A stretch of 64,000 nucleotides of DNA from Pseudanabaena sp. BC1403 (GTDB taxonomy: Bacteria; Cyanobacteriota; Cyanobacteriia; Pseudanabaenales; Pseudanabaenaceae). The translations under genes and the position numbers were made by a program. Under the pieces are notes generated by a model. The model had not been told where the DNA came from. It worked only from the letters and a program-made list of their open reading frames with translations, and searched no databases. The stretch is taken from contig NZ_PDDM01000026.1 of the NCBI RefSeq assembly GCF_002914585.1, forward strand, positions 1-64,000, written 5' to 3'. Below, piece after piece: positions 26,724 to 34,760 of the stretch (positions within the stretch are counted from its first letter, which is position 1; each line of letters begins with the position of its first letter).

Positions 26724-27149
26724 CTACTCAATATTGGGATTATAAAGAACTACATTTTCTTGTTCGTTGGGATCGTTACGTGAAACGATCGCATGAGCTG
26801 CCTCAGTATCGCTGAGATTATGTGGTTGATGTGGCACACCTGCGGGAATAAAAATAAAATCACCAGCTTCATTAATTACTGATTGACTCAGCCCTTGACC
26901 ATAGCGAGTTTCTACGCGACCCTTGACCAAATAAATAGCAGTCTCATAATCACGATGAAAATGTGGCTCGGCTGCACCACCTGCGGGAATGATCACCAAA
27001 TTCATCGAGATTCCCTTTGCTCCTGCTGTAGCACCAGAGATCCCCACAAAGTAGGGCAGCTTTTGCAGTGTGGCGGTTTCGCGATCGGGACGTACTGTGA
27101 TGATTTGACTGGAGTAGTCGGGTAATTGCTCAGAATCAGAATTAACCAT
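26724..27149 (-). CDS. cupin-domain protein
   Basis: A single conserved cupin barrel of 141 residues. Motif 1 is GGAAEPHFHRDYETAIYLVKG, giving H-x-H and Glu metal ligands, and motif 2 has GDFIFIPAGVPHQPHN with the third His. Such proteins bind a metal and act as dioxygenases, isomerases or sensors; the substrate is not evident. It lies 8 nt upstream of pdxH and probably shares its transcript. Confidence 0.82.
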   Translation of the reverse strand: MVNSDSEQLPDYSSQIITVRPDRETATLQKLPYFVGISGATAGAKGISMNLVIIPAGGAAEPHFHRDYETAIYLVKGRVETRYGQGLSQSVINEAGDFIFIPAGVPHQPHNLSDTEAAHAIVSRNDPNEQENVVLYNPNIE

Positions 27150-27234
27150 AGCAATTGATAAGGCGATCGATAAGTGTTTGTTAGTATTGGCTGCACTTGC
27201 AAGAAGTACTAGCTACATCCTTAATCATATACTC

Positions 27235-27290
27235 ATCAAAAAAGTTAGGATAGTAAGCCCTAAGTAAGTTTTTGGTAACTCTTGCAAATC
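27235..27290 (+). repeat. orphan copy of the thrS upstream motif
   Basis: About 55 bp similar to 29075-29130 upstream of thrS: both contain CAAAAAAGTTA, GAT-GTA, CTAAGTAA and GTAACTCTTG in the same order. No gene follows here on the same strand. Confidence 0.45.
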
Positions 27291-27424
27291 AGTATGCGAT
27301 CGCAAAGGGCATTTTACGCTCGATGATTTCAAGGTTTGCAAAATAATTCTTTTAAGCGATCAATTTTCTGCTAGATCTATGCTTCTCAAAAATTGTCGCT
27401 TTCACTGCCAGCTAGAGGTAAGTT

Positions 27425-27703
27425 TTATTTTCTCTTGTAAATATCTCCTCTAAAGTCAATCTCATAAATTAATAACTCTTCAACGCTTGCACAAAAAATA
27501 ACTCTCAGCTTACCTATACGCATTCTTTGGTAGCCTTTCCATTCACCCTTGAGATTTTTAATGTCTAGTTCTTGAAAGGGAATTGAACCACTTTCTTCAA
27601 TGGAGAGTACAAGCGTTCTCAGCTTTTCCCGTATTCGCTCTTGGTCTATTGAGGACAGAGCATTTAAGAACTTTATTACATTTTTGCTGAATTTAACTTT
27701 CAT
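27425..27703 (-). CDS. RelE/ParE-type toxin
   Basis: 92-residue protein with the compact RelE fold: KFSKNVIKFL at the N-terminus, then ERIREKLRTL, LKGEWKGYQRMRIGKLRVIF and YEIDFRGDIYKRK, including the conserved Arg residues of ribosome-dependent mRNA interferases. Its start codon overlaps the stop of the gene upstream by 4 nt (ATGA), the usual antitoxin-first layout. It is intact. Confidence 0.85.
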   Translation of the reverse strand: MKVKFSKNVIKFLNALSSIDQERIREKLRTLVLSIEESGSIPFQELDIKNLKGEWKGYQRMRIGKLRVIFCASVEELLIYEIDFRGDIYKRK

Positions 27704-27897
27704 GATTTGATCCAGTCGGTCATGTCAATAAATTCTTCGGGAGCATATTGCGATGGGGTGGCAAATTTTGCTTCGATTTCGTGGATCTCTTTGTCGCTGA
27801 CAAGGGGGATTAGGGCAAGAAAAAGAGATAAGCGTTCTTCTCTCAAGACTTCGCGAACACTTTGCTTGATAATGTCTCTAAGCATTTGGGCTTCCAT
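27700..27897 (-). CDS. antitoxin partner of the RelE-type toxin
   Basis: 65-residue protein starting MEAQMLRDIIKQSVREVLREER. It has a helical N-terminus and an acidic C-terminal tail (PEEFIDMTDWIKS) typical of toxin-wrapping segments. The start at 27897 is supported by AGGAG 9 nt upstream; the frame is open to 27990 but lacks such support. I infer the antitoxin role from position, size and the 4-nt overlap with the toxin. Confidence 0.75.
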   Translation of the reverse strand: MEAQMLRDIIKQSVREVLREERLSLFLALIPLVSDKEIHEIEAKFATPSQYAPEEFIDMTDWIKS

Positions 27898-28017
27898 AGT
27901 TGTATCTCCTGTCATAAGTTTATGCCTAAATTTTTCAATTGTTGATTTATCCAAATTCTCCACGCCTTTTAAGCAAAGGTGTACACACAAGTTATTGGCT
28001 AGTGCTTATCTACTAAA

Positions 28018-28093
28018 GATCCCCCCTCAATCCCCCTTAAAAAAGGAGAAGAAGAAATTCTCCCCCCTTTTTAAGCGGGGCTGGGGGGAATCA
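28018..28093. repeat. GATCCCCC-type cyanobacterial repeat
   Basis: Palindromic repeat with GATCCCCCC ... CCCCCTTAAAAAAGG and its inverted partner CCTTTTTAAG(C/G)GGGG ... GGGGG. Related copies occur at 28486, 28641 and 47177. Repeats of this kind are common in cyanobacterial genomes. This copy abuts and extends into the DUF559 gene end. Confidence 0.75.
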
Positions 28094-28448
28094 TCCTCTC
28101 TATCTCCGCATAAACACTTTCAAATTCATTTAAAACCTGATGATTAGTAAATCGAATTACCTTGATCCCATAACCTTCTAATTGTTGAGTTCTCTCTTGA
28201 TCATAGTCTTTGCCTTCATCGCTATAATGCCTCTCGCCATCGACTTCAATAACTAGTTTGAGGCTAGGACAATAGAAATCAGCAATGAAGTAATCAATCG
28301 GTCTTTGGCGATAAACTTTGAACTTGAATGTTCTTAAATATTGATGCCAAAGTTTTCTTTCGGCGGGTGTCATGTTTTTCCGCAGTTCTTTGGCTCTAGG
28401 AATTAGAGCAGGATTATAGGGAAGATGAAAATCAGTTTCATATAGCAT
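28071..28448 (-). CDS. DUF559 (Vsr-like) endonuclease-domain protein
   Basis: 125-residue protein with the DUF559 signatures: RKNMTPAERKLWHQYLR, KVYRQRPIDYFIADFYCPSLKLVIEVDGERHY and KVIRFTNHQVL. The fold is that of the very-short-patch-repair endonuclease (PD-(D/E)XK), with IADFYCP and VIEVDG holding catalytic acidic residues. Free-standing DUF559 genes are widespread and of unknown role. The last residues (RMIPPSPA) are supplied by the adjacent GATCCCCC repeat, so the native C-terminus has been modified by repeat insertion. Confidence 0.82.
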   Translation of the reverse strand: MLYETDFHLPYNPALIPRAKELRKNMTPAERKLWHQYLRTFKFKVYRQRPIDYFIADFYCPSLKLVIEVDGERHYSDEGKDYDQERTQQLEGYGIKVIRFTNHQVLNEFESVYAEIERMIPPSPA

Positions 28449-28485
28449 CGTTTTCTCCCCCTAAAACTCTTCTCCCTTTTTTTAA

Positions 28486-28532
28486 GGCTTCACTCTTCTC
28501 CCCCCTTTTTAAGGGGGGCTGGGGGGGATCTA
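28486..28532. repeat. GATCCCCC-type repeat copy
   Basis: Contains CTCCCCCCTTTTTAAGGGG and GGGGGGGATC; inverted relative to 28018-28047. It lies inside a spurious minus-strand frame. Confidence 0.7.
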
Positions 28533-28599
28533 TAACCTGCAACGTAGCTACCAGATTAATTTCTACAAGCTTATATTCTTGATATATGGTTGTTTTGTG

Positions 28600-28635
28600 G
28601 AGGAGAGATGGAAGAAAATCTGCTTCATTTAGCAT
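28600..28635 (-). pseudogene. possible remnant of a DUF559 gene start
   Basis: On the minus strand this segment reads MLNEADFLPS, very like the N-terminus MLYETDFHLP of the intact DUF559 gene 190 bp away, with matching DNA over about 30 nt. After that the frame runs into a GATCCCCC repeat. It looks like a fragment left by a tandem duplication or repeat-mediated rearrangement. Confidence 0.3.
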
Positions 28636-28937
28636 GGTTGATCCCCCCCAGCCCCCCTTAAAAAGGGGGGAGAATTTTTAATTTCTAAGTTTTTTAGTTG
28701 CTGGGTTATCCAATTAATTGCTACTTCTTCATTTTGCTCTATCGCCTTTTCTACTCCAGTTTTAGCAATTTCAGGAGTTAACTTGATATCCTTCCCCCGC
28801 ACCAAATACTTAATATAAGGCACATTTCCCTTAGTACTTGCCTTTAAAAAAATAGACTGCTCAAGCCAATCCACCTCATCAGGCTTAAACTGTGAAAGCT
28901 TATACTCAGAGTCTTTCAGGATATCGGATAGGTTCAT
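28629..28937 (-). CDS. short protein resembling the N-terminus of restriction-type proteins, repeat-truncated
   Basis: The frame starts MNLSDILKDSEYKLSQFKPD and continues with YIKYLVRGKDIKLTPE, which recalls the first 55 residues of cyanobacterial type I restriction-like proteins (HsdR-N-type). The similarity, recalled and not searched, stops there; the next 35 residues are different, and the end (NSPPFLRGAGGD) is encoded by a GATCCCCC repeat. It is therefore either a decayed fragment or a small protein whose end was replaced by the repeat. Confidence 0.4.
   Translation of the reverse strand: MNLSDILKDSEYKLSQFKPDEVDWLEQSIFLKASTKGNVPYIKYLVRGKDIKLTPEIAKTGVEKAIEQNEEVAINWITQQLKNLEIKNSPPFLRGAGGDQPC
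28641..28678. repeat. GATCCCCC-type repeat copy
   Basis: GATCCCCCCAGCCCCCCTTA then AAAAGGGGGGAG; the shortest copy in the window, supplying the C-terminal codons of the minus-strand frame 28629-28937. Confidence 0.75.
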
Positions 28938-29074
28938 CAGGGGCAAAAGGTATCATATAGAAAATCGTTGTCTGTCATAGAGTGTAGCCTAATTGCGAGA
29001 AATAAATAAGTATTAGATTGGGGTGCGATCGCTAAATTCCCAAACTGAGATATAAAGCGATCGCAATATTCAGC

Positions 29075-29130
29075 AAAAAAAGTTAAGATGGTAGACTCTA
29101 AGTAAAATTTTTGTAACTCTTGTAATAAAT
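29075..29130 (+). promoter_or_regulatory. thrS upstream motif
   Basis: About 55-bp segment shared with 27235-27290 (see there), ending 20 nt before the thrS ATG. TTAAGAT and TAAGTAAAAT are candidate promoter or leader elements. Its conservation in a second place suggests it is a recognisable unit. Confidence 0.4.
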
Positions 29131-29150
29131 TAAGGTCACGACATCAAGTT

Positions 29151-30971
29151 ATGGATGCAGTTGCAGTAAAGCCCAGCGATATTAAACCTAGTGATATCCT
29201 GCGGCAAGCCGATACCGAAAAACTAGCGCGGATTCGCCACACCTGCTCTCATGTGATGGCAATGGCAGTTCAAAAGTTATATCCCGATGCTAAGGTGACT
29301 ATCGGCCCTGCAACTGAGAATGGCTTTTATTACGACTTCGATCGCAAAGAGCATTTTACCCCCAGTGATTTAAAGGCGATCGCCAAGGAAATGAAGCGGA
29401 TCATCAAGTGGAATCAACCCCTTGTGCGTCAGGAGTTGCCTCGTCCTGAGATGCTTACCGAAATCGAGAAACTTAACGAGCCTTATAAAATTGAGCTATT
29501 AGCTGCCATTCCTGAAGGGCAAAATATTAGCCGTTATTTCATTGGTGATCCAGCCAAATTTGAAAAACAACCTTGGTGGGATTTGTGCGCTGGCCCCCAC
29601 CTAGATGCTACTGGTGATATTAATCCCGATGCCTTTGCCCTAGAGAGCATTGCAGGAGCATACTGGCGCGGCGACGAAAAGAATCCCATGTTGCAAAGGA
29701 TTTATGGCACGGCTTGGGAAACTCCTGAACAACTTCAGGCGTATCACCAAATGCTCGAAGAAGCCAAACGCCGCGATCACCGCACCATTGGTAAAGATTT
29801 GCAACTATTCAGTATTCAAGAAGATGCTGGTGGTGGCTTGGTATTCTGGCATCCCAAGGGCGCAATTATCCGCAATACCATCGAAACCTTCTGGAAAGAA
29901 ACTCACGTTCAGAATGGTTACGAGTCAGTCACCACGCCTCATATGGCAAATTTAGACCTGTGGAAAATCTCAGGGCATAACGACTTCTATCGCGAAAGTA
30001 TGTTTCAGCCGATGGAAGTAGAACATCAGGTTTATCAGCTCAAGCCGATGAACTGTCCGTTCCATGTGTTGATTTACAAAGATACGCTCCATTCCTACAA
30101 AGAGTTCCCAATTCGCTATGCTGAGCTTGGCACGGTGTATCGTTACGAGCGCTCTGGAACCATGCATGGGCTGATGCGTGTGCGCGGCTTTACGCAAGAT
30201 GATGCTCATATCTTCTGTACTGAAGAACAAATTGAGCAGGAAATCCTCGGCGTTCTCAATCTTGCGGAATTGATTCTCTCGACCTTTGGCTTTGAGAATT
30301 ACGAAATCAATCTCTCTACTCGTCCCGAAAAATATGTTGGTTCCGATGCGATTTGGGAGAAATCTACGGAAGCTCTTAAGCAAGCCCTCAATCAAAAGGG
30401 TTGGAACTATGTTGTTGATGAAGGTGGTGGCGCATTCTATGGGCCAAAGATCGATATCAAGATTGAAGATGCGATCGGTCGTCGTTGGCAATGTTCTACC
30501 ATTCAGCTAGATTTCAATTTGCCCGATCGCTTCAAGATGGAATATGTTGGTGAGGATGGTGTGCGCCATCAACCGATCATGATTCACCGTGCGTTGTTTG
30601 GTTCCGTCGAGCGTTTCATCGGCGTACTGATTGAAAACTATGCTGGTGATTTTCCTCTGTGGTTAGCTCCTGTGCAAGCTAAGTTAATTGCAGTCTCCGA
30701 CAGTCAAATGGAATATGCTGAGCAAGTTGCTGCCAAGATGAAAGCAGCAGGTTTGCGCGTGCAGCTAGACCATAGCGGCGATCGCATGGCTAAGCAAATC
30801 CGTAAGGCTGAGATGGACAAAATCCCTGTGATGGCAGTCATCGGTGCGAAGGAAGTCGAATCAGGAACCCTCAGCATTCGCAGTCGTAAGCATGGCGAGC
30901 TTGGCGCGATCGCAATTGACGAAGTGATTAGCAAAATGCAAGCAGCGATTAGCGATCGCACTTGGTTCTAA
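29151..30971 (+). CDS. thrS: threonyl-tRNA synthetase
   Basis: Class II synthetase of 606 residues: editing (N2/TAA) domain with HTCSHVMAMAVQ and the DLCAGPHLDATG Zn/His motif (about 20-215), catalytic core with motif 2 MRVRGFTQDDAHIF and motif 3, Zn ligands in PMNCPFHVL, and the C-terminal anticodon-binding domain (about 500-606). It charges tRNA-Thr and clears Ser-tRNA-Thr. The N-terminal TGS domain of the E. coli enzyme is absent, which fits the shorter cyanobacterial form. A terminator follows. Confidence 0.96.
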   Translation: MDAVAVKPSDIKPSDILRQADTEKLARIRHTCSHVMAMAVQKLYPDAKVTIGPATENGFYYDFDRKEHFTPSDLKAIAKEMKRIIKWNQPLVRQELPRPEMLTEIEKLNEPYKIELLAAIPEGQNISRYFIGDPAKFEKQPWWDLCAGPHLDATGDINPDAFALESIAGAYWRGDEKNPMLQRIYGTAWETPEQLQAYHQMLEEAKRRDHRTIGKDLQLFSIQEDAGGGLVFWHPKGAIIRNTIETFWKETHVQNGYESVTTPHMANLDLWKISGHNDFYRESMFQPMEVEHQVYQLKPMNCPFHVLIYKDTLHSYKEFPIRYAELGTVYRYERSGTMHGLMRVRGFTQDDAHIFCTEEQIEQEILGVLNLAELILSTFGFENYEINLSTRPEKYVGSDAIWEKSTEALKQALNQKGWNYVVDEGGGAFYGPKIDIKIEDAIGRRWQCSTIQLDFNLPDRFKMEYVGEDGVRHQPIMIHRALFGSVERFIGVLIENYAGDFPLWLAPVQAKLIAVSDSQMEYAEQVAAKMKAAGLRVQLDHSGDRMAKQIRKAEMDKIPVMAVIGAKEVESGTLSIRSRKHGELGAIAIDEVISKMQAAISDRTWF

Positions 30972-30988
30972 AAAACACTTGAAAATAG

Positions 30989-31016
30989 AAAAAAAGGGGC
31001 TAAAGCCCCTTTTTTT
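30989..31016 (+). terminator. thrS terminator
   Basis: 12-bp stem AAAAAAAGGGGC / GCCCCTTTTTTT with a TAAA loop and terminal T run. Confidence 0.85.
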
Positions 31017-31020
31017 GTAA

Positions 31021-31180
31021 CTATCTCAAATAAATTGTGGGTTCTTCCCAAAGATAGTTTTCTAGCGATACAGAGGATGTTGGGTTTTCTAAAGATGCGC
31101 CTGATTCGTCAACGATCGAAATATTCTCAGCCTCTAACTTCTCCCTCTGAGACTCAACATGAGCCGTCAAACAACCCTGA
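31021..31180 (-). pseudogene. frameshifted C-terminal end of the MOSC/alkyltransferase-like gene
   Basis: In the frame next to that of 31154-31807 the minus strand reads IQGCLTAHVESQREKLEAEN, then a Ser/Glu-rich stretch ending in WEEPTIYLR and a stop at 31021. In alkyltransferase-like proteins the HRV(V/I)-x-S motif is followed by just such a segment (QG..., then a Gln/Arg/Leu-rich helix). A one-base insertion or two-base deletion near 31170-31185 would join the two frames and explain the otherwise empty gap up to the thrS terminator. Confidence 0.6.
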
Positions 31181-31807
31181 ATCCAAAATTCTATGAACGG
31201 GATAACCTGCGATCGCCGCTTTTTTTAAATAATTGGGAATTGCCCGAAAATGCCCATCCAGAACGCCAATACCTGAAACGATCTGCCTGTAAGTTACTAC
31301 TTTACCCGCAGGAATCTTAGCCACAAAATCTAGAAATCGCTCGTAGGGAATTTCTGACAGCGGCGGAAAAACATTGGGTTCGATATAAAGGCGATCGCCT
31401 ACTTTTAACACCCCATTTGCGATCGCCACAGCCAACATTCCGCGCTTGCCTTCAATGCACTTGAGCGAATCTACCAAATGCGCGATTCGCTTACATGGTT
31501 CGCAATGGAAAGTAAGCCGCATCGCCGCTCCATCCATAGTTTTTAAAACTGTACCCGAAGTAAGTAGTTGGCGATCAATCCCTCTAACGACAATATTCTC
31601 CCTTAATTCCGATGGCTGAATCGAGAATGACTGCAAATCCTCATATTTAGCTACTAAAATTTGTCTGGGACTGATGGGATTGGTATTAATATCGCCATCG
31701 ATCCCAGAGCCAGATGCGATCGCGATCGCATCACGTTCCATCATCGCCAAGCCATGTTTAGGCTTAACAAACAGATTCGTTATCTCTCCATATATCGCTG
31801 GCATCAT
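31154..31807 (-). CDS. MOSC domain fused to an alkyltransferase-like (MGMT/ATL) domain
   Basis: Residues about 1-140 form a MOSC domain: GDINTNPISPRQILVAKYED, LRENIVVRGID and the conserved Cys in FHCEPCKRI, which in MOSC proteins receives or transfers sulfur for molybdenum-cofactor enzymes. Residues about 155-215 match the DNA-binding winged helix of O6-methylguanine methyltransferases (FVAKIPAGKVVTYRQIV, RAIPNYLKKA, GYPVHRILDSG). The catalytic PCHR is PVHR, so the domain is of the non-catalytic ATL type. The reading frame stops early (GLFDGSC); the true end is probably in another frame down to 31021. Start uncertain: ATG at 31807 or 31804, or 31837. Confidence 0.75.
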   Translation of the reverse strand: MMPAIYGEITNLFVKPKHGLAMMERDAIAIASGSGIDGDINTNPISPRQILVAKYEDLQSFSIQPSELRENIVVRGIDRQLLTSGTVLKTMDGAAMRLTFHCEPCKRIAHLVDSLKCIEGKRGMLAVAIANGVLKVGDRLYIEPNVFPPLSEIPYERFLDFVAKIPAGKVVTYRQIVSGIGVLDGHFRAIPNYLKKAAIAGYPVHRILDSGLFDGSC

Positions 31808-31812
31808 GGAAG

Positions 31813-32358
31813 TTAATCTGTGCCTCCCCATGTCCAAACGGGCTTACCATCTTTAACATCTTTTTTCAAAATCACAGGCGTTAGTCTATTGGCATCATTC
31901 ATGCCCGTCATATCCAAAATTAGATAGGCGCTGTCATTGATAAACTGCATTCGCAAATAGGAATGACCTTCAAAGGGTTCGCCATTAATCTTCGTGATTC
32001 TGGCAGTTGCTTGGCAGTTGTGATACTTAATCTGGAGTTTTGCAACCCAAGTCACACTAAATTTATCGCTTTTCTCAATCTTAAACGGTCTAGCAAACCA
32101 ACCAAGGGAAGTTGCCGTGCCATCAATTGTATAGCCTCCTTCATAATAGGGACGAGGTGTTTCGGTCAAGGTGATCTCCGTAGGGCATATCGGGAAAGTT
32201 GCACCTGAGTCCGCAGGATAAACACTAAGCGTGAGATTGTTTGGCGCTGCAAAACTGGGATTTGCAAATAAAGATAATTGTGCGATCGCCAAAGTACCGA
32301 CACTTAAAGATAGTCGCTTTAGAAAGAGCTTGAAAGTTTGCATTTTTAAAATTTTCAT
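31813..32358 (-). CDS. secreted hypothetical protein
   Basis: Starting at the ATG at 32358 the protein opens with a signal peptide (MKILKMQTFKLFLKRLSLSV ... LFANPSFAA), with likely cleavage after SFA. The mature part, about 140 residues, is beta-rich with two Cys residues (FPICPTE and YHNCQAT) that could pair. No family recognised. The frame is open to 32439, but the signal peptide fits best at 32358. It lies immediately upstream of the MOSC gene, whose start follows its stop by 5 nt, so they are probably co-transcribed. Confidence 0.7.
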   Translation of the reverse strand: MKILKMQTFKLFLKRLSLSVGTLAIAQLSLFANPSFAAPNNLTLSVYPADSGATFPICPTEITLTETPRPYYEGGYTIDGTATSLGWFARPFKIEKSDKFSVTWVAKLQIKYHNCQATARITKINGEPFEGHSYLRMQFINDSAYLILDMTGMNDANRLTPVILKKDVKDGKPVWTWGGTD

Positions 32359-32456
32359 GTTTTTGTTTTTACCGTAAACCAGTCTACGCATTTTGCCTAT
32401 ATAAAACTCAGAAGCCGATATCACATTTCTAGTTCCCATGACTGTGTAGGTTAAAG

Positions 32457-32535
32457 GTAGGATGGGTTAGCGATCGCGTAACCCATAATTAATGAATGCC
32501 TAATTAATGCGTTACGTTGCACTAACCCATCCTAC
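32457..32535. repeat. 79-bp palindromic repeat (GTAGGATGGGTTAG ends)
   Basis: Perfect 14-bp terminal inverted repeats (32457-32470 / 32522-32535) enclose a second imperfect palindrome (CGTAAC...GTTACG) and a HIP1 site. Elements with GTAGGATGGGTTAGCG ends recur in cyanobacterial genomes and look like non-autonomous mobile sequences. It separates the divergent secreted-protein and argS genes. Confidence 0.65.
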
Positions 32536-32607
32536 TTATCGCCCATAATATTGAGTAGAGCATAAAAAAAGCTATATTGATTAGCCTGAGATCTCAGCTA
32601 CTAACCC

Positions 32608-34365
32608 ATGACCACCTCCGTTTTATCCGATTTAAAAATTCGTTTCTCTAAGGCGATCGCATCAGCTTTTGGTGAAGAATATGCCAATCACGATCCCGCC
32701 GTTGCGCCCTCTAAGGATGCTAAATTTGGCGATTATCAATGCAATGCCGCTTTGGGCTTAACCAAAAAGCTCAAACAAAAGCCTCAAGATGTGGCAGCGA
32801 AAATAATTGAAAATTTACTAGCCGATGAATCTGTAAATGAAATATTTGAGCCTCCCACGATCGCAGGAGCAGGATTTATTAACTTAAAGCTCAAACTTAG
32901 TTATTTAGAATCTCAATTAGCGAAAATGCAAAAAAGCGATCGCCTCGCGATCTCTAAGGTCGAGAAACCCGATCGCGTCATCGTTGATTTCTCAAGTCCG
33001 AATATTGCTAAGGAAATGCATGTCGGACATTTGCGATCGACGATTATCGGTGATAGCATTGCGCGGATTCTGGAATTTCAAGGACATGAAGTCTTGCGTC
33101 TCAACCATGTTGGCGATTGGGGAACTCAGTTTGGGATGTTGATTACCTATTTACGCGAAGTTTATCCCGATGCTCTGACTAAAGCTGATGCGATCGCGAT
33201 CGGTGACTTAGTAGAACTATATCGTGCTGCCAAAAAACGCTTTGACGAAGATGCGGAATTCAAAGAGATTTCTCGTGCTGCGGTAGTGGAGTTACAAGCT
33301 GGAGGTGCTGAAGCTAAACTGGCATGGCAACTACTTTGCGAACAGTCACGTCGCGAGTTCCAAAAGATCTATGATACCCTCAATATTCAATTGGAAGAAC
33401 GTGGTGAATCTTTTTATAATTCGTTCCTATCAGATGTCGTTACCGACCTCCGCGAAACTGGCTTACTCCAAGAAGATCAAGGCGCTTTATGTGTCTTTCT
33501 GGAAGGATTTAGTAACAAAGATGGTCAACCCTTACCCCTGATCATTCAGAAAACTGATGGCGGCTATAACTACGCCACCACTGACCTCGCTGCCCTTCGC
33601 TATCGCATTCGCGAAGACAAAGCCACGCGGATTATTTATGTAACTGATATCGGTCAGTCGGGACATTTTACCCAAGTCTTCCAAGTAGCCCAACGAGCAA
33701 ATTGGATTCCAGAAACCGTGCAAACGACGCATGTTCCCTTTGGCTTGGTGATGGGTGATGATGGTAAGAAATTTAAAACGCGATCGGGTGATACGATCGC
33801 ACTTAAGAGTCTCTTGGAAGAAGCGGTCACTCGTGCACGAGCTGATATTGAAACCCGCAACCCTGAAGCATCTGATGAATTCAAACAAGATGTCGCCGAA
33901 GCCGTCGGACTTGGTGCAGTAAAGTACGCCGACCTGTCACAAAATCGCACCAGCAACTATATCTTCAGCTTTGATAAGATGCTAGCCCTACAAGGCAACA
34001 CAGCACCCTATATGCTCTACGCCTATGTGCGGGTGCAGGGAATCGGGCGTAAAGGCGAGATTGATTTTGCTAGCTTAAATACTGATGCGATCAAGCTTAC
34101 GCAAGAGCCAGAGATTGTCTTAGCCAAGCATTTGTTGCAATTTGCCGAAGCGATCGATGCTGTTTCTGAAGAACTATTCCCAAATCGTCTTTGTCAATAT
34201 CTCTTTGAACTCAGTCAGAAATTCAATCAATTTTTTGAGCAATGCCCTGTATTGCAAGCTGAGGAATCAGAGAGAATATCGCGCCTAAGTCTGTGTGATA
34301 TCACCGCCAAAACTCTCAAGCTTGGTTTAAGTCTCCTCGGTATTCGCGTGTTAGAACGGATGTAA
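32608..34365 (+). CDS. argS: arginyl-tRNA synthetase
   Basis: Class I synthetase of 585 residues: N-terminal Add1 tRNA-binding domain (about 1-110), HIGH-like motif [18 protein letters not shown], core with [12 protein letters not shown], catalytic loop [16 protein letters not shown] in place of a canonical KMSKS, and DALR anticodon-binding domain with [16 protein letters not shown], ending [10 protein letters not shown]. It charges tRNA-Arg; a tRNA-Arg(CCG) lies elsewhere in the window at 5469. Full length. Confidence 0.96.
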   Translation: MTTSVLSDLKIRFSKAIASAFGEEYANHDPAVAPSKDAKFGDYQCNAALGLTKKLKQKPQDVAAKIIENLLADESVNEIFEPPTIAGAGFINLKLKLSYLESQLAKMQKSDRLAISKVEKPDRVIVDFSSPNIAKEMHVGHLRSTIIGDSIARILEFQGHEVLRLNHVGDWGTQFGMLITYLREVYPDALTKADAIAIGDLVELYRAAKKRFDEDAEFKEISRAAVVELQAGGAEAKLAWQLLCEQSRREFQKIYDTLNIQLEERGESFYNSFLSDVVTDLRETGLLQEDQGALCVFLEGFSNKDGQPLPLIIQKTDGGYNYATTDLAALRYRIREDKATRIIYVTDIGQSGHFTQVFQVAQRANWIPETVQTTHVPFGLVMGDDGKKFKTRSGDTIALKSLLEEAVTRARADIETRNPEASDEFKQDVAEAVGLGAVKYADLSQNRTSNYIFSFDKMLALQGNTAPYMLYAYVRVQGIGRKGEIDFASLNTDAIKLTQEPEIVLAKHLLQFAEAIDAVSEELFPNRLCQYLFELSQKFNQFFEQCPVLQAEESERISRLSLCDITAKTLKLGLSLLGIRVLERM

Positions 34366-34366
34366 A

Positions 34367-34393
34367 AAAAGGTCGTGCGAAGCACGACCTTTT
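34367..34393. terminator. argS terminator (GAA triloop)
   Basis: Perfect 12-bp stem AAAAGGTCGTGC / GCACGACCTTTT around GAA, overlapping the region directly behind the argS stop. Confidence 0.8.
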
Positions 34394-34415
34394 ATAAAAT
34401 ATAGGAATCAAAAAA

Positions 34416-34640
34416 ATGTCTTTAGAAAAACCTGATAGCGTCTGGAATCATAAGCCTTGGTGGTGTCAACCTTGGTCAATTATCTTGACTGGAATCTCGA
34501 TTATTAGTGGTAGTTGGCTATTGTTTAAAATAGTCTGGTTATCTATTCTTGTTGCGATTCCCATATCTGCATGGATGGGATTCTTTGTGATTCTATTTCC
34601 TAAACTAGCGATTCAAGAAGCTAATCAAGAGATTAATTAG
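34416..34640 (+). CDS. small conserved cyanobacterial membrane protein (DUF6737-like)
   Basis: 74 residues. The N-terminal SVWNHKPWWCQPWSIILTG motif and two closely spaced membrane helices (about 20-38 and 40-60) identify the small conserved family I remember from cyanobacterial genomes as DUF6737. Function unknown. Start ATG at 34416 has AGGAA 9 nt upstream. It is the last intact gene before the decayed toxin-antitoxin area. Confidence 0.75.
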   Translation: MSLEKPDSVWNHKPWWCQPWSIILTGISIISGSWLLFKIVWLSILVAIPISAWMGFFVILFPKLAIQEANQEIN

Positions 34641-34654
34641 TTAAAACGAGATAA

Positions 34655-34717
34655 GGCGATCGCAGTAATTTTGCCATGATCGCGCCTGTGGTGGATTACA
34701 AAGCAAAGTGCGATCGC
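34655..34717. repeat. 62-bp direct repeat, copy 1
   Basis: Nearly identical (about 4 mismatches) and in the same orientation as 35536-35598. Both begin GGCGATCGCAGTAATTTTGC and end with a HIP1-like GATCGC. The second copy begins with the C-terminal codons of a PIN toxin fragment, so this copy may be the tail of another lost toxin gene. The two copies flank both antitoxin genes. Confidence 0.75.
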
Positions 34718-34760
34718 AAATATGTTTTATAGTCAAATAAAGCAGAATAATTCGTAGTTC

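Noticed and set aside
28438-28635. Minus-strand 65-codon frame upstream of the DUF559 gene
   Set aside because: Most of it is GATCCCCC repeat (DPPQPPLKRG); only its first ten codons resemble DUF559, so I list a remnant and not a gene.
28018-28678. Possible CRISPR array
   Set aside because: The repeats are palindromic, unequal in length and irregularly spaced over gene ends; there are no equal spacers and no cas genes.
29970-30491. Minus-strand 173-codon frame inside thrS
   Set aside because: Antisense to an intact, highly conserved synthetase gene.
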